From positions 92,826,912-92,890,911 of the forward strand of contig CM043963.1 of NCBI GenBank assembly GCA_014529385.2: a DNA stretch of 64,000 nucleotides, written 5' to 3'. The notes beneath the pieces were generated by a model. That model had not been told where the DNA came from, did not search any database, and was given only the letters and a program-made list of their open reading frames with translations. Source of the DNA: Adiantum capillus-veneris. Taxonomy: Eukaryota > Streptophyta > Polypodiopsida > Polypodiales > Pteridaceae. How positions within the stretch are numbered: the first letter of the stretch is position 1; the number at the start of each line of letters is the position of its first letter. Positions 60,120 to 64,000 of the stretch are shown piece by piece. The translations under genes and the position numbers were made by a program.

Positions 60120-60732
60120 GTCTATCGCGATAGACTGACAGTTTTCTCTAGCACAAGTCAATTCAAAATTGTGACTTTACCCTTGAGTTCCAATTACCCT
60201 CTATAGCCTATCCCTCAAGTTTTGTGAAGTTTGGACACTTGGGTTGGGTTTTGGTCCCATTTTAGTGTTTCAGTCGGAGCTAGATTCTCCATCTGACCCT
60301 CAGCTTGACCTTCAGTGATCTAAATGCCTTGAATTTTGGTGTGTCTGCTATTTAGGCCCTGATAAAGCTCTCCCTATGGAAAATTTGAAAGAAAAGTTCC
60401 CCAGCAGAAAATTCCTTGGTCTATCGCGATAGACTGAGCACTTTCTTCATTTTCAGCTTTTTTCCAAAGTTTTTTCCACAGTTAGTTTAGTCTCCCCTTG
60501 TGTAGTGCATTGACCAATTTTGGCACTGTTTGGACATTTGGTCAAAGACTTCTTGCCCTTGTCTCTGAATTCAGACTCCACACACCAGTTTTGAAGTTTT
60601 GGGGTCAAAATTGGTGTTCAAATTCACTCAATTTTTGTGAGTACCCTTGTATTGATGTGTTAAGCTTGTGGTATCAGGGTTTTTTGCTTGTTGCTAGACA
60701 AACACCACCTTCACCAGTCTATCGCGATAGAC
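60120..60732. repeat. Palindrome cluster 2: three copies of GTCTATCGCGATAGAC in the B leader
   Basis: Copies at 60120-60135, 60419-60434 and 60717-60732 (steps 299 and 298). The surrounding repeat is detectable: TATCCCTCAAGTTTTGTGAA lies about 90 bp after the first and third palindromes. The region 59837-61450 is the untranslated 5' leader on the minus strand; the last palindrome is 284 bp upstream of ATG 59836. No gene is present in the leader. Confidence 0.92.
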
Positions 60733-61450
60733 CAAGCAGTGAGCAATGGGGACTTAATTTTTTTATGTTTTTGCATAGTCTTGTTCCCTGAGTCCATATA
60801 AGTCTATCCCTCAAGTTTTGTGAAGTTTGGACTTATTTTGACCTCAAACTCAAGCACTTCACAAATTTCACTTTTCTCTGACAATTCACAACTCCATTGC
60901 ACTTGAAGTGATGCAAATTTGATGACACTACATCTGAAACTTGTGCACATCAGTCATACCTCATGACACGATCAGTTTACCCTTGGCTAATGGTTATATC
61001 TCATCTTGGCCTCTTTTAGGTTCACTTAATGTTTCCTTATGACCATCATCTGTTTCTTTTTTTCTTTTGTTGGTTTTGGTCACAGTTTTTATGTTTTCTC
61101 GAGTGTTGGATCATAAATTTCAATGTCGACTCTTTTCACCCCTTTCAAGGGTATATGGGGTGGGTTTTGCTTTCAAGGCAAGCAAACAGCCTTATTGTTC
61201 CTTCTTTTTGTTTGTTTTTGCGGTTTTACAGTGTTTTTCTACTCTATTTCTTCACAAGTATCACAAGCACTCAAAACCAAAAACCATAACTCCTCTTTAT
61301 CCTATTTAACTAAATCTAACTAGTCGCAGACCCTCGGCAAGACACAAGCTTCCTGGATCTTGTTCTAAAAGTTTAAGCTCTCTCTAGTCAAAACTAAAGT
61401 AAGCTAACCATCACACGAATGACGTAGATCTCCCTACTTAAGGTCTTCGG

Positions 61451-61468
61451 TCCCCGGCAGCGACCCCA
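61451..61468 (-). other. Primer-binding site of element B, tRNA-Asp-like
   Basis: The minus strand reads TGGGGTCGCTGCCGGGGA from 61468, one base after the LTR. Plant tRNA-Asp complement is TGGCGCCGTTGCCGGGGA: 15 of 18 match. Confidence 0.7.
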
Positions 61469-62090
61469 ATGTTTTTTAGGGCAAAACTACTCCCCTGTTC
61501 ATACTCACGAGCACAACACAGACAACATACTTATCATCCGATGACGCGACTAACCCGTAGGTGCACGTAGGCAATCTCATTAGCTTGTGAGGCTGAGACC
61601 AATCTACACATACGCACTTTTATGATGCATCAATCACTAACCCTGGTAGATTGTAACCCACTCTATCCCTTAACGCTCACAACACAGTTCACACGTCCAA
61701 TGAGCTCGGAATCGCATCAAACTTACTAGGCACCATCCTCTCACTAGGACATATTTACCTATAAGTCTAATCTCACCAGATTTGAACCCTAGCTATCTCG
61801 AATGCTGTCGCGATAGACCAACAGGTCATAATCCAAAAGTGGGCGAAACTTAAGTTTATCAGTATCTATGTGTAGCTAATCTCTTTCTCATTCCATGAAG
61901 CAATTGATTATTGAAAACAGACACCGTTTGTGCTACTTACAAGCAAAACAAGCTCGAGGCAGAATCGATCGCGATCAACTCGAAACGGCGAATGCGTGGC
62001 GTGGGCGCGTAGCTCTCGGAGAGACTACTGCGATGGTGTGGTCGCGTCGTGAATCCCGTGAGGGAGAAGCGCGTAGCGAAGAGGATAAGA

Positions 62091-62092
<2 letters not shown>

Positions 62093-62187
<95 letters not shown>
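62093..62187. repeat. (CT)n microsatellite in B 5' LTR
   Basis: Longer than the partner tract at 43486-43572 by about 8 bp. Confidence 0.95.
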
Positions 62188-62189
<2 letters not shown>

Positions 62190-62235
62190 ACTCCTACGAC
62201 ACAGGATTAATTCAAATGTTATTCAAAAAATGGTT

Positions 62236-62267
62236 CTAAGGGGACTTTTATACTTTAGTCACCTTAG
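62236..62267 (-). promoter_or_regulatory. TATA dyad, B 5' LTR (likely element promoter)
   Basis: Arms 62236-62245 and 62258-62267, one mismatch, spacer 12 bases; minus TATAAAAG at 62245-62252. This is the copy that would drive full-length transcription. Confidence 0.65.
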
Positions 62268-62722
62268 CTCAAAAATGTACATGGGGTTCTCTTGCTCATG
62301 ATTACAAAGTCGGAATAAATCTAAGTCTTGACTAACTGACTAATATTTACATAATCCAGACGAATGGATCAAAATGATAAGACGTCTTTGACATAAAAAA
62401 ATGGAATTTGATATGCTTTACAAGATGGGCTCATTACAACAGTTGGACCAATGGGCTCCAACAAAGGTAAACCGCCAACTTGCTATAGAATTAGTATGCT
62501 TGAAGGAAATGCCAATTTACACCGGATACTAGGGTAAAAACCATAGCCAACATAGTGGTCAAAACACCATGCAATAAAAAAACCAGTTTTTTTAATCAGC
62601 GACAGCAGATAGTGAACCATTAGAGATTAACGCGTCAAGGAGAATACCCAATGATGGGATTAAAACCTTGCAAGAGAAATAACCCAAAGTTTCCTACCAC
62701 ACTTGTGTAAAAAACCCTTTCA

Positions 62723-63357
62723 CAGTGACATGCTTTCAGAGTGGCATATGGGACAGCTTATAAGGTCACCATTGGACTAACACCATTTAGAATGGTGTAT
62801 GGCACTAAAGTTGTCGTGCCTATGGAATTTGTAATTCCCAATCTTAGGATGGCATTAGAGTATGGATTGGATTTTAATCACAATCTTAAACAAAGATTGG
62901 AGGAGTTAACACAATTGGATGAGTTAAGACAGAGGGCTATGCTGGAACAAGAAATTATTCAGCAAAGAAGAAAACACTGGCATGATAGAAGAATCAAAGT
63001 TAGGGAATTCCAGAAAGGAGATTTGGTTCTGCTCTATCAATCTAAACTGGGTCCTAAGAAACCAAACTTAAAGATAGCTTGGGCTGGTCCATATGAAGTC
63101 GATTGGGTGTTTTCCAATGGCACAGTAAGGCTGAAAGATTTATCTGGATTACTGCTGCCAAGTGTTTATAATGGGGCAAAGTCAAGCTATATTATTTGAA
63201 TGACAAAGAGACTTCCAAGGATAATGATACTGGTATTCTGGGAACTAAAGGCCAGGAAAATTCAGAATCAGTTATTAAAAGCCTTTTCCATGTACAACTA
63301 GTACCAGAGCCAGTCAAAGGGTCAGAAAAGTCTCAGCACGACAAAACCATGTAAGTA
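62723..63357 (+). pseudogene. Integrase C-terminal fragment of another Ty3/gypsy element (plus strand)
   Basis: The frame begins inside the integrase end (A-Y-G-T-A-Y-K, then GLTPFRMVYG) and runs through a coiled segment (LEELTQLDELRQRA), KGDLVLLYQSKLG and W-A-G-P-Y-E-V. A one-base shift near 63165 moves it to the next frame, where it continues to TAA at about 63357. The catalytic core and everything upstream are missing. Orientation is opposite to B, so it belongs to a different, older element. Confidence 0.75.
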
Positions 63358-63583
63358 GCAGAATTAGTGAAGTGTCAGAGCCAGTATCAATTTTTATGGA
63401 GAAAAGGGCCGGTGGGACTATCTATGATAATCATTTCAAGGAACATGGAGAGTATTAGCCAATGCATGTATGCTACGTCATTGGCGGTGCACAGAACTCT
63501 AGGAACGGTAAATAGTGGAGCTTTTATGATGCGAAGTAAGGCGAGTAGGCATTTTTTCTCATAAGTCTTCTACGCAACGTTAC

Positions 63584-64000
63584 TGTAAGTTGGGCCTGCA
63601 AACCTTAAACCGGCAAGGTCGAAGACCATAATAGCCGTGAGCAGGAGACCAAAAAAATAGTCTAAGAAGGACCACCTAGCAACTGTCCACCAGTCAAGGG
63701 ATTATAGACTGTGGGTCCATCCTAGCGCTATGTTTCAATCATAGTTTCCAAAGCCAGCATCTCGGTTTTTTCCAAAAGGAAAAAAAACCTTATGTATAGA
63801 ATGTGTGTGTAGCTGTTTTACCATAAATAATATGACATAATTGAACTTTTTACATTCAAAAGACAGCTGGCTTTAGAAGAAATGAAATGATAAGTACAAA
63901 AACAACTGAGTCTTAGAATTATTTTTGTACAGTGTTTGTAAGAATGAAGCCTCATTCCAGTTAAACAAAGTAGTAGAAGAACTTCCCAAGTAGTAAGATA
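63584..64000. repeat. Dispersed repeat R1, copy 3 (cut by window edge)
   Basis: Starts TGTAAGTTGGGCCTGC; matches 2997 onward, and from 63815 matches 41479-41660 very closely. Could be the 3' LTR of the element whose integrase lies at 62723-63357, but no purine tract is seen at its border. Confidence 0.6.

Larger units (their letters stand above)
42863..62463 (-). mobile_element. Element B: 19.6-kb Ty3/gypsy-type LTR retrotransposon with extra ORFs
   Basis: LTRs at 42863-43847 and 61470-62463 (TGTTTTTTAG...CCAACA), a purine tract inside the left LTR and a tRNA-Asp-like primer site inside the right one fix the minus orientation. The RT wording (KDLKG, VVVPKK, DGFSGYNQ, YMDD) and integrase-before-LTR order fit plant Athila/Tat-type Ty3 elements. 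Unusual are a second retropepsin-like ORF after integrase, two H2C2 zinc modules, an accessory ORF of over 1,100 codons and two clusters of a 16-bp palindrome. The LTRs differ by about 2 percent by eye. Stops, duplications and an RT deletion make the copy non-autonomous. Confidence 0.92.
61470..62463 (-). repeat. Element B 5' LTR (right copy)
   Basis: 994 bp, TG...CA ends. Includes TCGCGATAGACC at 61808-61819, CT microsatellite 62093-62187 and TATA dyad 62236-62267 (minus TATAAAAG at 62245-62252). Confidence 0.95.

Noticed and set aside
47581-60732. Regularly spaced palindromes as a CRISPR array
   Set aside because: Spacing is about 299 bp, the intervening DNA is itself a diverged repeat, and the context is a eukaryotic retrotransposon.
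42858-62468. Five-base target duplication of element B
   Set aside because: Flanks CGGGT and AAGGT agree at only three positions; could be decayed but is not reported as a duplication.

Overview
The window looks like intergenic heterochromatin of a large eukaryotic genome, most likely a land plant. The evidence is long nested LTR retrotransposons, a primer-binding site close to the plant tRNA-Asp 3' end, Ty3/gypsy proteins of the plant Athila/Tat type, a CACTA-like terminus, and long TC and TG microsatellites. I see no host gene and no RNA gene. The species cannot be named from the sequence.

Layout. (1) 1-4407: an old repeat block (X) cut by the window edge, a decayed reverse transcriptase resembling Penelope-type RTs (minus strand), and one copy of a dispersed repeat (R1). 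(2) 4408-25949: element E, a minus-strand LTR element of about 11.5 kb without counting its insert. It keeps gag, protease and accessory-protein remnants but has no RT or integrase. (3) 14165-24193: element A, a plus-strand 10-kb Ty3/gypsy element inserted into E. Its LTRs differ by roughly 1 percent by eye. It has a gag-protease ORF, a textbook-looking -1 frameshift signal, and a pol ORF whose integrase is broken. (4) 25950-30248: old sequence with a second X copy, a CACTA-type end and microsatellites. (5) 30249 to about 36960: element D, a decayed minus-strand relative of E and B, also without RT or integrase. (6) 37-42.8 kb: gene-free diverged repeats, large microsatellites and a second R1 copy. 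(7) 42863-62463: element B, a 19.6-kb minus-strand LTR retrotransposon. (8) 62464-64000: a plus-strand integrase C-terminal fragment and a third R1 copy.

B, D and E form one lineage. They share the purine tract next to the 3' LTR, the protease-linker region and the accessory module; B and D share the unusual zinc knuckles, and B and E share the LTR TATA context. In B the order 5' to 3' on the minus strand is: LTR, tRNA-Asp-like primer site, leader with three copies of a 16-bp palindrome, gag, tandem zinc knuckles, protease, RT, RNase H, integrase with two successive H2C2 zinc modules, a second retropepsin-like ORF, a spacer with four more copies of the palindrome, a long accessory ORF of about 1,137 codons with coiled coil, purine tract, LTR. 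The palindrome recurs about every 299 bp and ends 270-285 bp upstream of the two main start codons. It is the best candidate here for an undescribed regulatory system. All elements carry inactivating lesions except the gag-protease and RT-RNase H parts of A.
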